64,000 nucleotides of DNA. Origin: UBA668 sp963720695 (GTDB lineage Bacteria; Actinomycetota; Acidimicrobiia; Acidimicrobiales; Ilumatobacteraceae). This document shows, one piece after another, positions 20,946 through 31,715 of the stretch; positions within the stretch are counted from its first letter, which is position 1; the number at the start of each line of letters is the position of its first letter. The position numbers and the translations under genes were made by a program. The notes below the pieces were generated by a model. That model had not been told where the DNA came from. It worked only from the letters and a program-made list of their open reading frames with translations, and searched no databases. The stretch is from assembly GCA_963720695.1 (NCBI GenBank), contig CAVRGG010000007.1, positions 310,001-374,000 of the forward strand, given 5' to 3'.

Positions 20946-21221
20946 CTATCGCGGTCGGTACACGTCGGAGCGATGGTCAATCCGAAGCACCGTGACGATG
21001 CTCGCCGTGTCATCGATCTCGTAGACCACTCGGTAGGCGCCTCGTCGTGCCGACCACAGCCCGGCGAGCTCTCGCTGCAACGGATGACGAACACGGCGCG
21101 GGTTGTCACACAAGGGGCCGATCATGAACTCCACGACGGCGGCGGCGACTCGCTGGGGAAGTCGAGAGAGTTGCCGTTCTGCCGAGGCAGCGACACGCAA
21201 CGCCCAGAGGGGCTCGGTCAT
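20946..21221 (-). CDS. RelE/ParE-family toxin
   Basis: A 91-residue protein with the RelE fold signature: LRVAASAERQLSRLPQR at the N-terminus, the central LCDNPRRVRHPLQRELAGLWSAR, and the closing YRVVYEIDDTASIVTVLRIDHR, which matches the GxYRvvY..d.....vl.v.HR motif. RelE toxins cleave ribosome-bound mRNA; ParE relatives instead poison gyrase. Its ATG overlaps the antitoxin stop by ATGA, so the antitoxin is translated first. Confidence 0.9.
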   Translation of the reverse strand: MTEPLWALRVAASAERQLSRLPQRVAAAVVEFMIGPLCDNPRRVRHPLQRELAGLWSARRGAYRVVYEIDDTASIVTVLRIDHRSDVYRPR

Positions 21222-21490
21222 CGCTGGAGGTACTTGGCGCGAATCTCGTCGGCGGACACAGTGTGGCCCGCTTCGACCTCGCGTCGGGCACTTTCGATGT
21301 CGGCCATTGCGATCGGATCGGACAGCAACTCGAGCGTGTCCTCCAGCGCCGCGAGGTCATCGGCGCTCATCAGCACGGCTGCCGGCCGACCATTGCGGGT
21401 GACGGTGATGCGGTCGTGTTGTTGCTCCACGCGATCCACCATCTCGGAGAACTTGGCCTTCACTTCTGCGAGCGGCAACACCTCGGACAT
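21218..21490 (-). CDS. Phd/YefM-family antitoxin
   Basis: Ninety residues starting SEVLPLAEVKAKFSEMVDRVEQ, the DNA-binding Phd/YefM N-terminus, followed by ITVTRNGRPAAVLMSADDLAALEDTLELL. The acidic C-terminal half would wrap the toxin, and such pairs repress their own promoter. The frame extends to an ATG at 21508, but the perfect-looking -10 TATGAT lies within that extension, 7 nt before ATG 21490, so the shorter start is chosen. Confidence 0.9.
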   Translation of the reverse strand: MSEVLPLAEVKAKFSEMVDRVEQQHDRITVTRNGRPAAVLMSADDLAALEDTLELLSDPIAMADIESARREVEAGHTVSADEIRAKYLQR

Positions 21491-21503
21491 GACCATAATC
21501 ATA
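21491..21503 (-). promoter_or_regulatory. -10 hexamer TATGAT of the toxin-antitoxin pair
   Basis: TATGAT (complement of 21498-21503) is the best -10 match in the window and ends 7 nt before the antitoxin ATG 21490. There is no room for a ribosome-binding site. Confidence 0.55.
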
Positions 21504-21574
21504 GTCACTCATTCGTGGAGGAGTGCCACCCCGGATGCACCCGCGGGCACCACTCCATCTCCCGCTCGCGTGCG

Positions 21575-22858
21575 CTAGGCGGCGGCAAGTTGGGCGAGGG
21601 TGAGACGTTGGACGATCCAGCCGATCTCGGAGCCATCGGGTCGGTACGTGTGCCAGCGGCCTTCGTCGTCGCGCGCGGTGCGGTAGCCCGCGTTCTTCCA
21701 CCGGTTGTGGTGACCACAGATCGGCGCGCCATTGCCCACGGAGGTGGGGCCATCGTGTGCGAACGGCACCACGTGGTCGGCCTGGCAGTGACGGGCCGGG
21801 CGATCACAGCCCGGCCACAGACATCGGCGGCCGCTGAGCAGGACGGCGTCTCGGAGCGCACCGGTGAACAACCGGCTGCGGCGACCCATGTCGAGCACCA
21901 CTCCTGTGCTGTCGAGGACCACCCGGCGCACGTGGCCGACGCAGGCCGCCACGACCACCTCGGCAGGATCCAGCACTTCGCCGCGGTCGGTCTCGCAGTG
22001 GCGCTGGGCGGCACTCTGCGGGTCGAGCGGCGGGGGAGTGACACCCAATGCCCGAGCGAGGTGGTGCTCGAACTGCTCCTGGTCGATCAGGATGTTGACG
22101 ACGACCTCGCCACTGCACTCCGACGACCCGGCTGCGGCACGGAACAGGCGGAGCAGTGCGTCGAAGCGGCGTTGATCGGCGGTGCGCTCCATCAACGCGG
22201 GCGACATGCGGATGCCGTGGACCGCTGCCCCCGCATCCCAGTCGGCCCGGAACTCGGCCTCGCAGAACCGGTCGAAGATCTCGCGCAGCTGGGCCCCCTG
22301 GACGAGCCCACCCGCAGCGTCGAGGTAGCAGCGGTCGCCGACCAGCGTCAGGTTGGCCCGCCGTTGGTCGTGCGCTCGCTCGTGACGATCGTGCGCGCCG
22401 TCGGCGTCGGCCAGCGACTCCCACTGGCGCAGCAACGTGACGAAGTCGTCGTGGTGCAGGGTACGTGCGTGATGCACGAGCAGTTCCTCGGACTCGAGCA
22501 GGTGCCGACGGACCCGAGGGTTGGAGGCCAGCCCGGCCAACGCGTGCATCTGTGCGACACCGATGTGACCGGCAACTGCTGCGGCCCCGAAGCTCGGCAG
22601 GAGGCGCATCACCTTGCCCAGGCGGGAGATCCGGGTGGACTCGGCCGACGACCAGTTGCACGCCGCGCGGCCCATCGCGGCCGACGTGCGATGACCGTCG
22701 GTGCGGTGGCCGCGGACGGCATCGGCACGCGCCACGAACGTGGCGCACGCCGCCTCGGCCCGGCGCCGGAGCGTGTCGAGCTCGTGCAGTGCCGCCTCGC
22801 GCTGCGCCGGCGACATCGCGGCGATCTCCTCTGCGCTCGGCACGTCGAACGAACTCAT
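21575..22858 (-). CDS. DUF222 / HNH endonuclease domain protein (13E12 repeat type)
   Basis: The 427-residue protein has an N-terminal helical DUF222 region (ATFVARADAVRGHRTDGHRTSAAM) and a C-terminal HNH nuclease motif with zinc-type cysteines: CLWPGCDRPARHCQADHVVPFAHDG spanning to APICGHHNRWKN. This is the layout of the mycobacterial 13E12 family, multicopy in many actinobacteria and of unclear function, possibly mobile or phage-derived. Here it is intact and has no terminal repeats. ATG 22858 has GAGGAT upstream, and the open frame beyond it has no similarity. Confidence 0.88.
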   Translation of the reverse strand: MSSFDVPSAEEIAAMSPAQREAALHELDTLRRRAEAACATFVARADAVRGHRTDGHRTSAAMGRAACNWSSAESTRISRLGKVMRLLPSFGAAAVAGHIGVAQMHALAGLASNPRVRRHLLESEELLVHHARTLHHDDFVTLLRQWESLADADGAHDRHERAHDQRRANLTLVGDRCYLDAAGGLVQGAQLREIFDRFCEAEFRADWDAGAAVHGIRMSPALMERTADQRRFDALLRLFRAAAGSSECSGEVVVNILIDQEQFEHHLARALGVTPPPLDPQSAAQRHCETDRGEVLDPAEVVVAACVGHVRRVVLDSTGVVLDMGRRSRLFTGALRDAVLLSGRRCLWPGCDRPARHCQADHVVPFAHDGPTSVGNGAPICGHHNRWKNAGYRTARDDEGRWHTYRPDGSEIGWIVQRLTLAQLAAA

Positions 22859-22927
22859 GGCGCCATCCTCGCAAAGGGGTGTGACACAGTTCCCGACATC
22901 GATACGCAGATCCGCCAACGCCGCCCG

Positions 22928-23503
22928 ATGGTCGATCTGGCCGTCGCCATCGCCGTCGGGCTCGCGGTCGGCGCCCTCACCGCGTACGGCCAGGCCTGGT
23001 TGAGCGACACCACCACATCCCTCGCGAACTCGGCCGGGCCGTGGTCGGTCGCCGCATTCCTCGTCGCCCGCCGCAGCCGTCGCGTTCCGATCGCGGTGGC
23101 TGCAGCTGTGCTCACGCTGGCATCGTGCGAAGTCGGCTACGCGCTGGCGACGGACATCCGCGGCGGCACCAACTCGACGTCGACGATCGTCTTCTGGTTG
23201 ATGGCCGCTGTGCTCGCCGGCCCACCGCTCGGAATCGCCGGAGCCTGGTCGTCCACCGAAGGGTGGCGTCGAGGCGTCGGGATCGCGGTGATCGGCGGGG
23301 TCCTCGTCGGTGAAGGGGTCTACGGATGGACCACCGTGGCCGACACCACCGACTGGCGCTACTGGGCGGTCGAAACGGTGGTGGGCCTGGTCGTCGTGGC
23401 GATCGCAGCGGTGCGCAGTCGACGGCCGCGACACGGCCTCACCACGATGGCGACGGCGACGTTGACGGCGGCCGTCGTCTTCATCGCGGGTCGATTGGCC
23501 TGA
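22928..23503 (+). CDS. Small integral membrane protein, DUF6518-like
   Basis: A 191-residue hydrophobic protein with about five to six predicted membrane segments: VDLAVAIAVGLAVGAL, SVAAFLVARR, ALATDIRGG flanked by hydrophobic stretches, and a final helix TLTAAVVFIAG. The ANSAGPWSVAAFL motif recalls the DUF6518 family of actinobacterial membrane proteins; no function is known. ATG 22928 is the first plausible start, with no clear ribosome-binding site. Confidence 0.65.
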   Translation: MVDLAVAIAVGLAVGALTAYGQAWLSDTTTSLANSAGPWSVAAFLVARRSRRVPIAVAAAVLTLASCEVGYALATDIRGGTNSTSTIVFWLMAAVLAGPPLGIAGAWSSTEGWRRGVGIAVIGGVLVGEGVYGWTTVADTTDWRYWAVETVVGLVVVAIAAVRSRRPRHGLTTMATATLTAAVVFIAGRLA

Positions 23504-23508
23504 CCGCC

Positions 23509-24297
23509 ATGGACGAGATCGAGCTCCGGGGCGGGGTCGCGAACGCCGGGGCGGTCGTCAGAGTCGGCGATCACGTCCTGCGTCCGTCGAACCCGCACAC
23601 GAGCTCGATCCACCGCTTCTTGCGCTTCCTGGCCGATGAAGGGTTCGACGGGGCGTCCCGACCGGTCGGCGTCGATCCGGACGGCCGGGAGCGACTCCAG
23701 TTCATCGCCGGTGACGTCGCACTCCCGCCGTATCCGGCGTGGGCACAGAGCGACGATGCGCTCGGATCGGTCGCTCGGTTGATGCGCCGGTACCACGACG
23801 CCGCCAGAGCATTCGTGGCCGACCCGCACGACACGTGGAGTGACGAAATGGCCGACCCGGACGGCGGGCCGATCATTTGCCACCACGACGTCTGCCTCGA
23901 GAACGTGGTGTTCCGCGATGGGGAAGCCGTCGGGTTGCTCGACTTCGACTTCGCCGCGCCGGGCCACCCCGTGTACGACCTCGCCTGCTTCGCGCGGATG
24001 TGCGTGCCCATCGACGACGACAGCCGGGTGAGGTTCGGCTGGCAACCGGCCGATCTCCCACGCCGGTTGCGGCTCGTCGCGGACGAGTACGGCTCGAGCG
24101 CCGACGGACGTCAGCAGATGCTCGACGCGCTCGATGGTTCCATCGCCCGCGGCGGCGAGTTCGTCCGCAGGAGAGTGGAGGCCGGTGAACCGGCCTTCAT
24201 CGACATGTGGCACTCGATGGGCGGCATGGCCCGGTTCGATCGCCGCCGGGCCTGGTGGGCCGAGACCCGCACGCGCTTCGCCGACGTGATGCAGTGA
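23509..24297 (+). CDS. APH-fold phosphotransferase
   Basis: The 262-residue protein has the aminoglycoside-phosphotransferase/choline-kinase C-lobe: the catalytic loop ICHHDVCLENVVF with the Asp-Asn pair, and the metal-binding LLDFDFAAPGHPVYDLA. The N-lobe is short and lacks an obvious P-loop. Such proteins phosphorylate small hydroxylated molecules, not necessarily antibiotics. It starts 5 nt after the preceding membrane protein gene, so cotranscription is likely. Confidence 0.82.
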   Translation: MDEIELRGGVANAGAVVRVGDHVLRPSNPHTSSIHRFLRFLADEGFDGASRPVGVDPDGRERLQFIAGDVALPPYPAWAQSDDALGSVARLMRRYHDAARAFVADPHDTWSDEMADPDGGPIICHHDVCLENVVFRDGEAVGLLDFDFAAPGHPVYDLACFARMCVPIDDDSRVRFGWQPADLPRRLRLVADEYGSSADGRQQMLDALDGSIARGGEFVRRRVEAGEPAFIDMWHSMGGMARFDRRRAWWAETRTRFADVMQ

Positions 24298-24309
24298 CGC
24301 AGCGCGGGA

Positions 24310-26178
24310 TCAGACCAACCCGAGCACCCGTTGGTAGAACGCGAGCTCGTGCTCCAGTGCGTGCTGGATCGTCTCGGCCCTGCGGAACCCGTGACCCTCG
24401 CCCTCGTACGGGTGGTACTCGCACTCGACACCCTTGGCGCGCAGCGCGGCGACGATCATCTCGGCCTGGTTCGGGGGCACCACCATGTCGTCGAGCCCCT
24501 GGAACACGATCAGCGGCCGATCGAATCCGTCGATGTGATGGATGGGCGAGCGCTCCTCGTAGACCGATCGCGCCTCGGGCCAGGGTCCGATCAGGCGGTC
24601 GGTGTAGCGCGACTCGAACTTGTGGGTCTCCTCCGCCAGCGCCGACAGATCGGCGATGCCGTAGTGGCTCGCACCGACGGCGAACACGTCACGGAACGCC
24701 AGCGCGGCCAGCACGGTGAACCCTCCCGCCGAGCCGCCACGGATCGCCAGCCGGTGGGCGTCGGCGAGCCCCTGGTCGGCCAGCCACTGCGCGGCCGCGC
24801 AGCAGTCGTCGACGTCGACGATGCCCCACTCGCCGTCGAGCTCGTTGCGGACCTCACGGCCGTACCCCGTCGAGCCTCCGTAGTCGACGTCGACGACGGC
24901 GAATCCCCGCGTGGTCCAGAACTGCACGTCGAGATCGAAGCTCGAACCCGCCTGCGACGTCGGTCCGCCGTGGATCATCACGATCAGGGGTGGTGACGAC
25001 CCCGCCGGAGCGGTGAAGCCGTGGTTGGTCGGCGGGTAGTACACCCCGTGGGCGGTGCGCCCTCCCGTGGACGGGTACTCGATCGTGCGGCCGATGCTGA
25101 TGTCCGCAGCGTCCAGCGCGACCGGTGCGCCGGGCACCACGACCGTCATCGCCGCCGGGTCGGTGAGCGTGAAGCGCACGATGGCCGGATGACGATCCGT
25201 GTACCGCGCCACCGCGGTGACGGTGTGTCCGTCGGCGTGCAGCGTCCACTGTCCGAGCGATTGCACCCCGGTCGCGGTGACCTCGTCGCCCACGTGGACG
25301 TCGCCGCCGATGGCGAACGCCGGCACACCCGACGGGGTGATCACGTAGTCGCGCAGCCCGAACACCCACGCCGGTCCACCCACCTCGGCGGCGAGCGGCG
25401 CGACTGGTGTCGCGGCGCCTGCGGCATCGACGTGCCACACGTTCCACCAGTCGGTGCGATCACTGAGGACGCACTCGCCGACCGGTTGCATCCACGATCC
25501 ACCGGACGCCATCACGCGAGGCGCCTGGGTGAGCGCTCCGTCGACGAACGTGGCCTCCAGCAACGAGGTGTCGTTCCACGGCATGTTCGGGTGGTCCCAG
25601 GCGATCCATCGCAGACGTGCGCCGTCGACGAAGCGCGGCGACGCCACGAAGTCGGCGCCCCCGAACAGGAGTCGGGGCGTCGACGGCTGGAACGCGTCCA
25701 GGCAGACGAGCTCGTTGCGGACATCGGTGGCCCCGCCGGAGCCGTGCGACTCCATGACGCAGACGATCCATCGACCGTCGGGCGACACGCGCAGGTCGGC
25801 GAACCTGATCGAACGGGCGACCTCGGGTTCGGGTGTGAGTGCCACCGGTGGGGCAGCGTCGCGCAGGACGTACAGACGCTGGTCCGCCCAGTTCACGAAC
25901 CAGATCACGCCGTCGCGCACGAGCGCAGCACCACCGCCGTACTCGTGGACACCGCTGCGCGCGTTGAACCCGTCGGGCAACATGTCGGTACGGGAGCCGT
26001 CGGGCCCGAGGCGCACGATCTGCGTCCGTCCACCTTCTGCGGGGCGACCCTCGGACCAGTAGGTGTGGTCGCCGTCGACCCACACATCACCGAGGCGCGT
26101 CAGCCCCTCGGTGAGCATCGCCGGGCTGACGGGCGACGGCCAGGTGCCGAACGGCTTCAGAGTTGGGGTTTGAACCAT
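24310..26178 (-). CDS. S9 family serine peptidase (prolyl oligopeptidase type)
   Basis: A 622-residue protein with an N-terminal beta-propeller (repeats such as RVSPDGRWIVCVME) and a C-terminal alpha/beta hydrolase domain. Catalytic residues are visible: the nucleophile Ser in IRGGSAGGFTVL, Asp after FQGLDDMVVPP, and His in EGEGHGFR. IVMIHGGPTSQ forms the oxyanion side. Members cleave short peptides or amino-acyl esters, and no signal peptide is seen. ATG 26178 lies 22 nt inside the 3' end of zwf, so the genes overlap in the order gnd-zwf-peptidase. Confidence 0.9.
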   Translation of the reverse strand: MVQTPTLKPFGTWPSPVSPAMLTEGLTRLGDVWVDGDHTYWSEGRPAEGGRTQIVRLGPDGSRTDMLPDGFNARSGVHEYGGGAALVRDGVIWFVNWADQRLYVLRDAAPPVALTPEPEVARSIRFADLRVSPDGRWIVCVMESHGSGGATDVRNELVCLDAFQPSTPRLLFGGADFVASPRFVDGARLRWIAWDHPNMPWNDTSLLEATFVDGALTQAPRVMASGGSWMQPVGECVLSDRTDWWNVWHVDAAGAATPVAPLAAEVGGPAWVFGLRDYVITPSGVPAFAIGGDVHVGDEVTATGVQSLGQWTLHADGHTVTAVARYTDRHPAIVRFTLTDPAAMTVVVPGAPVALDAADISIGRTIEYPSTGGRTAHGVYYPPTNHGFTAPAGSSPPLIVMIHGGPTSQAGSSFDLDVQFWTTRGFAVVDVDYGGSTGYGREVRNELDGEWGIVDVDDCCAAAQWLADQGLADAHRLAIRGGSAGGFTVLAALAFRDVFAVGASHYGIADLSALAEETHKFESRYTDRLIGPWPEARSVYEERSPIHHIDGFDRPLIVFQGLDDMVVPPNQAEMIVAALRAKGVECEYHPYEGEGHGFRRAETIQHALEHELAFYQRVLGLV

Positions 26179-27556
26179 GTGTCGCCGCACAGGATGCGAT
26201 CGGCCTCGGAGGGTCCCCACGAGCCGCGGAAGTACGGGTGCACCGGCCCTGGGTTGTCGAGTGCGGGTTGGACGACCCGCCAGGTCTGCTCGACCACGTC
26301 CTCGCGCGCGAACCGGCGGGGCAGGCCGGCGAGTGCATCGTCGAGCAGTCGCTCGTACGCCTCCCGGCGCTCGCCGAGTGCGGCGGCGAAATCGACGGCG
26401 ATGTCGACGTTCTGGCTGTCGAGGTGCTGGCCCGGCGTCTTGGCCTGGAGGGTGAAGGTGACCCCGTCGTTCTTGCCGAGTCGGAACCGCACGAGGTTGC
26501 GCTCGGGTTCGGGGCCACCCGCCTCGTCGAACAACAGGCTCGGTGGCTTGCGGAACTCGACCACGACCTCCGTGGCGCTGTCGGCGAGCCCCTTGCCGCA
26601 GCGCACGTACCACGGCACGTCGGCCCATCGCCAGGAGTCGATCTCCAGCCGCGCGGCGACGAAGGTCTCGGTGGTGGAGTCGATCGCGACGCCCGGCTCG
26701 TCGCGGTATCCGACGTACTGCCCGCGAACCAGCGCCTCGGGGTCGATGGGCCGCATCGCCGAGAAGACCTTCGCCTTCTCGTCCTGGAGGAAGCTGCTGT
26801 CGGGCCCGACGGGTGGCTCCATCGCCACCAGCGCGAGCACCTGCAGGAGATGGTTCTGCATCACGTCGCGCACGGTGCCGACGCCGTCGTAGAAGCTGCC
26901 GCGACCCTCGACACCGATGGTCTCGCTCATCGTGATCTGGACGGACCGCACGTAGTTGCGGTTCCAGATCGGCTCGAGCAGTGTGTTCGAGAACCGGAAC
27001 ACGAGCAGGTCCTCGACGCTCTCCTTGCCGAGGTAGTGGTCGATCCGGAAGATGTGATCCTCCGGGAACACCGAGTGCAGCAACTTGTTCAGTTCCACGG
27101 CGCTGTCGAGGTCGCGGCCGAACGGCTTCTCGACGACGATGCGACCACGAGTGTTGAGACCGACGCTCGCCAGCGACTCGGCCACGGTCGGGAACATCGA
27201 CGGGGGGATCGCCATGTAGAACACGGCCTGCTCGCTGTGGTGCTTGTCGAGCGTGTCGCACAGCGACGACCAGGTGGCAGGGTCGGCGTAGTCGCCCTGG
27301 ATCAGGTCGAGACGGGCCAGGAGCGAGTCGATCGTGGACGCCTTCGCGTCGGGGATGGCGGCGATGATCGAGTCGTGGGCGTGCTGACGGAACCCTTCGT
27401 CGGTCCAGTCGCTGCGAGCCACGCCGATCACCGGCACCTTCAGGCTGCCGTGGCCCTCCATGTGGTAGAGCGCCGGGAACAACTTGCGCTTGCTGAGGTC
27501 GCCGGTCGCGCCGAAGAGCACGAGCGCATCCGCCTTCGCCTGTACGGCCCTGGTCA

Positions 27557-27560
<4 letters not shown>
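26157..27560 (-). CDS. zwf: Glucose-6-phosphate 1-dehydrogenase
   Basis: First step of the oxidative pentose phosphate pathway. The 467-residue protein has the NADP motif GATGDLSKRKLFPALY near the N-terminus, the substrate and catalytic motif RIDHYLGKE, and the C-terminal SWRWADVPWYVRCGKGL region. ATG 27560 overlaps the gnd stop (ATGATGA); ATG 27557 is the alternative. Confidence 0.96.
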
Positions 27561-28576
<1,016 letters not shown>

Positions 28577-28606
28577 GCCGAACAGGTTGCCACGTTTGTT
28601 GCCGGT

Positions 28607-28619
28607 TACGGTGACGGCG
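28607..28619 (+). promoter_or_regulatory. -10 hexamer TACGGT for leaderless MDMPI-like gene
   Basis: TACGGT at 28607-28612 ends 7 nt before ATG 28620, with no ribosome-binding site between. Confidence 0.45.
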
Positions 28620-29267
28620 ATGAACGAACCCGCACGCGACATCGCCGGTGCCATCGCCGCCCATCGGGCGCTCGCCGACCGCATCGCGGCCCTCACCGAC
28701 GACGAGGCCCGTCGACCCTCGGAGCTGGCCGGATGGACCGTCGGGCACGTCCTGACCCACATCGCGCGCAACGCCGACGGCCTCTCCAACCTGCTCGAGG
28801 GGGCGGCGCACGGTGTGGTCGCCGAGATGTACCCGGGCGGTCGAGAGGGCCGTGCCGCCGACATCGAGGCAGGAGCGCCGCGACCCGCCAGCGACCTGAT
28901 CGACGACGTCGCGGCGTCCAGCGCTCGCATCGAGGCGGCGTTCGCCGCGCTCCGCGACGATCAGTGGGACGCGGAGGGCTCCACGGTGTTCGGCCCCGTC
29001 GCGATGCGCGACGTCCCGCGCCGACGGTGGCAGGAGACCACGGTGCACCACGCCGATCTGGGACTCGGCTACACGTACCGCGACTGGCCCGACGACTTCG
29101 TGCGGCTCGAGCTCCAGCGCTTCACCATGCTCTGGAACAGCCGCAAGCCGATGGGACTCACCGGCCTCCCGGCGGCGGCGCTCGCCGTCGACGACCACGA
29201 CAGGATCGCGTGGTTGATGGGTCGCCTCGTCATCGACGGACTGGAGCCGGCGGGGCTCCTCGGATGA
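28620..29267 (+). CDS. Mycothiol-dependent maleylpyruvate isomerase family protein
   Basis: A 215-residue protein with the DinB/MDMPI four-helix metal-binding layout: His in GWTVGHVLTHIARNAD, a later Glu and His pair in RRRWQETTVHHADLGLGY. The three-ligand pattern (H, E, H/xxxH) matches metal binding in mycothiol-dependent enzymes. The real substrate is unknown; the family includes isomerases and thiol-S-transferases. It is coupled by ATGA to the CopC-CopD fusion. Two further MDMPI-fold genes are at 53025 and 56539. Confidence 0.85.
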   Translation: MNEPARDIAGAIAAHRALADRIAALTDDEARRPSELAGWTVGHVLTHIARNADGLSNLLEGAAHGVVAEMYPGGREGRAADIEAGAPRPASDLIDDVAASSARIEAAFAALRDDQWDAEGSTVFGPVAMRDVPRRRWQETTVHHADLGLGYTYRDWPDDFVRLELQRFTMLWNSRKPMGLTGLPAAALAVDDHDRIAWLMGRLVIDGLEPAGLLG

Positions 29268-30889
29268 ACCAACGGATCCGGCGCGGCCTCGCGGCTGCGG
29301 TGCTGATGTCCGGCGCGCTCGTGGCGCTCTCGGCGGCGCCGGCCGCCGCGCACGCCTCGCTGCTGACGAGCATCCCCGCCGCCAACAGCGTGCTGGAGGT
29401 GGGCCCGCCCGCGATCGTGCTCACCTTCGACGAGGACATCGAAGCGCCCCTGTCGAGCATCGCGCTGTTCGACGGAACCGGCGCCAAGGTCGAGATCGGT
29501 TCGCCTGCAGCGGGTGATCAGGGTTCGGTCGTCTCGGCCACGGTGCCGACGCTCACCGACGGGATCTATGCCGTCGTCTGGCGGGTCACCTCCGCCGACG
29601 GGCACGTCGTCGACGGCGCGTTCAGCTTCCAGGTCGGCACGGCTGCCGCGGGCGACGGGCAGGATCTGCTCGACCAGGTCGGTGGTGGCGGCGGATCGAA
29701 CTCAGCGGTCACCTGGTGGTACGGGGTGGCGCGGTTCCTCGCGCTCGCCGGCGCCATCGCGGCCCTCGGCGGGGGATGCTGGAGTCTGCAGGGGTCGCCG
29801 TCGATCGGTTCGCGACCGGCGGTGGGTCGATTGCTCTGGGTCGGATGGGCCTCGCTGATGCTCGGCACGCTGGCGTCGTTCGGGCTGTTCGCCGCACAGG
29901 TCGCCGGTGGATCGGCGAGCGCCGCGTGGTCGCCCTCCAACTGGGGTGACGCAGCGCGGGCGCACACCGGGCTGATGTTCCTCGTGCGGCTCGTGCTCGG
30001 TCTGGCGGTCGGTGCGCTGCTGCTCGGTCGGCGGGCATCGTCGTCGACGACCTGGTGGCGGGCGACCGGTGCGGTCGTCGGCGTCGCCACGGTCGTCACC
30101 TTCTCCGCGTCGGGCCACCCGAACTCGCTCGACCCGCGACTGCTCTGGATCGCGATCGACGCGGTGCACCTCGGGGCCATCGTCGTGTGGATCGGCGGCC
30201 TGCTCGCCCTCTCGCTCGTCGGTCGGGCGTGGATGTCCGAGCCCGAGGCGGTGCGCCCGATCAACCGGTTCTCGCTCGCGGCAGCGGTCGCGGTGCCCCT
30301 CGTGATCGCCACCGGCATCGCCCAGACACTCGAGCTCGCCGGCGGCCTCGACGACATCACCGCCACCGACTGGGGACGGATGCTGGTGACGAAGGTGATG
30401 GTGGTGATCGCGCTGGTGGGCATCGCCGGTGTGTCGCGCTGGATGCTGCGCAACGACGGCGCCGCCTCCATTCGGCGCACCGTCATCGCCGAGGCGGTGC
30501 TCGGGATCGTCATCGTGGGTCTCGCGGCCGGGATGGTGGCGCAACCGCCACGAGCCGGCGTGCCGAGCCTTCCCTTCGACCAGACGATCACGGCCAACGG
30601 GGTCATCGCATCGCTGACGGTCACGCCCGGGCACGTGGGCAGCAACGAGGTGCATCTCCTCATCACGCCGCCCGGAGGTTCGCTCACCCCCGTCGTGTCG
30701 GCGAGTGCTCGGGTCCTGCTCCCGGCAGCCGACCTTCCCTCCGCCCCGGTCACGTTGATCGACGAGGGACCGAACCACTACAGCGGGACGGTCACCTTCC
30801 CCCGGTCGGGGGACTGGACCTTCGAGATCGTCGTGCAGATCACCGACTCCGACAGCGCGCTGTTGAAGGCGACCGTCACGATCCCGTGA
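29264..30889 (+). CDS. CopC-CopD fusion copper protein with C-terminal FixH/YtkA-like domain
   Basis: A 541-residue protein in three parts. Residues 1-125: signal peptide and CopC beta-barrel with the mature N-terminal HASLLTSIPAANSVLE and VTSADGHVVDGAFSF. Residues about 150-430: eight or so helices of CopD, with histidines such as VTFSASGHPNSL and DAVHLGAIVVWIGGL. Residues after 440: a beta-rich domain (ITPPGGSLTPV to FEIVVQI) like YtkA/FixH. CopC binds copper at His1 of the mature chain, and CopD is thought to move it. ATGA coupling to the MDMPI-like gene is seen; why is unclear. Confidence 0.9.
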   Translation: MNQRIRRGLAAAVLMSGALVALSAAPAAAHASLLTSIPAANSVLEVGPPAIVLTFDEDIEAPLSSIALFDGTGAKVEIGSPAAGDQGSVVSATVPTLTDGIYAVVWRVTSADGHVVDGAFSFQVGTAAAGDGQDLLDQVGGGGGSNSAVTWWYGVARFLALAGAIAALGGGCWSLQGSPSIGSRPAVGRLLWVGWASLMLGTLASFGLFAAQVAGGSASAAWSPSNWGDAARAHTGLMFLVRLVLGLAVGALLLGRRASSSTTWWRATGAVVGVATVVTFSASGHPNSLDPRLLWIAIDAVHLGAIVVWIGGLLALSLVGRAWMSEPEAVRPINRFSLAAAVAVPLVIATGIAQTLELAGGLDDITATDWGRMLVTKVMVVIALVGIAGVSRWMLRNDGAASIRRTVIAEAVLGIVIVGLAAGMVAQPPRAGVPSLPFDQTITANGVIASLTVTPGHVGSNEVHLLITPPGGSLTPVVSASARVLLPAADLPSAPVTLIDEGPNHYSGTVTFPRSGDWTFEIVVQITDSDSALLKATVTIP

Positions 30890-31703
30890 GCCACGCGCTC
30901 GTGGTGTGGTAGCCGAGGTCGATGGTGTCGGCCGACCGACCGACCGAGAACGTGGTGAGCGTGGACGTCGGCGCCGGGATCTCGATCGCCCGCAGCTCCG
31001 GCGGCGGCCTGCGCATGACGGATCGACCGTGTGCTTCCACCCCGAGTGAGCTGGCGCGGAACAGGATCTCGATGGCGTTCTTCGGCGGTGGGTCGGCGAC
31101 CTCCAGCGGCGGCACCGAGAGCACGAGCGCCGTGGCCACACCCATCTCCACCGCGAGGTCGAGCGGCACGTCCGCGACCACACCGCCGTCGATCAGCGTG
31201 TGATCGCCGATGCGGATGGGTGGATAGACACCGGGGAACGCGGTGCTGGCGAGCACCGCCGTGACGGTGTCGCCCTCGGTGAGCGCGACCGCCGTGCCGG
31301 TGCCGAGGTCGGTGGCGACGATGATCAGTCGAATCGGGGCGTGCTCCAGCACTCGACTGCCGAGATGATGGCGGAGGAACCGATGTCCGTGGCGATTGTC
31401 GAGGAACGAAGGATGGCGGCCGGCCACGGCCAGCGCCACTCGACTCGGCTGGATCCGCAACAGGTCGCGTCGTTTGATGTTCCGCCAGATCGCGTCGAGC
31501 CGTCGCACGCCGTCGCCGTCGTGGTTCCAGGCGAACAGCGCGGCGTTCACCGCACCGGCGGAGACGCCGATGAGGACGTCCGGGCGGACGCCGGCCTCGG
31601 TCAGGGCGCGCAGCGCGCCGACCTGGTACGCCCCGAGCGCTCCGCCGCCGGGCAGGACGAACGCCAGCGGCCGCGGCAGTTCCGAGAGTTCCAGCGGAGT
31701 CAC
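30876..31703 (-). CDS. Patatin-like phospholipase
   Basis: A 275-residue protein with the complete patatin set: oxyanion loop GGGALGAYQVGAL, nucleophile Ser in GVSAGAVNA, and the catalytic Asp in DGGVVADVPL. Patatins hydrolyse acyl lipids with a Ser-Asp dyad. There is no signal peptide. GTG 31703 lies 12 nt downstream of the 577-residue gene and likely shares its transcript. The 3' end overlaps the convergent CopC-CopD gene by 14 nt. Confidence 0.9.
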   Translation of the reverse strand: MTPLELSELPRPLAFVLPGGGALGAYQVGALRALTEAGVRPDVLIGVSAGAVNAALFAWNHDGDGVRRLDAIWRNIKRRDLLRIQPSRVALAVAGRHPSFLDNRHGHRFLRHHLGSRVLEHAPIRLIIVATDLGTGTAVALTEGDTVTAVLASTAFPGVYPPIRIGDHTLIDGGVVADVPLDLAVEMGVATALVLSVPPLEVADPPPKNAIEILFRASSLGVEAHGRSVMRRPPPELRAIEIPAPTSTLTTFSVGRSADTIDLGYHTTSAWLTGS

Positions 31704-31715
31704 GCCGTGATTGTG

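Noticed and set aside
21575..22858. The DUF222/HNH gene as part of a mobile element
   Set aside because: No terminal inverted repeats, target duplications, integrase or transposase are present, so only the gene is called.
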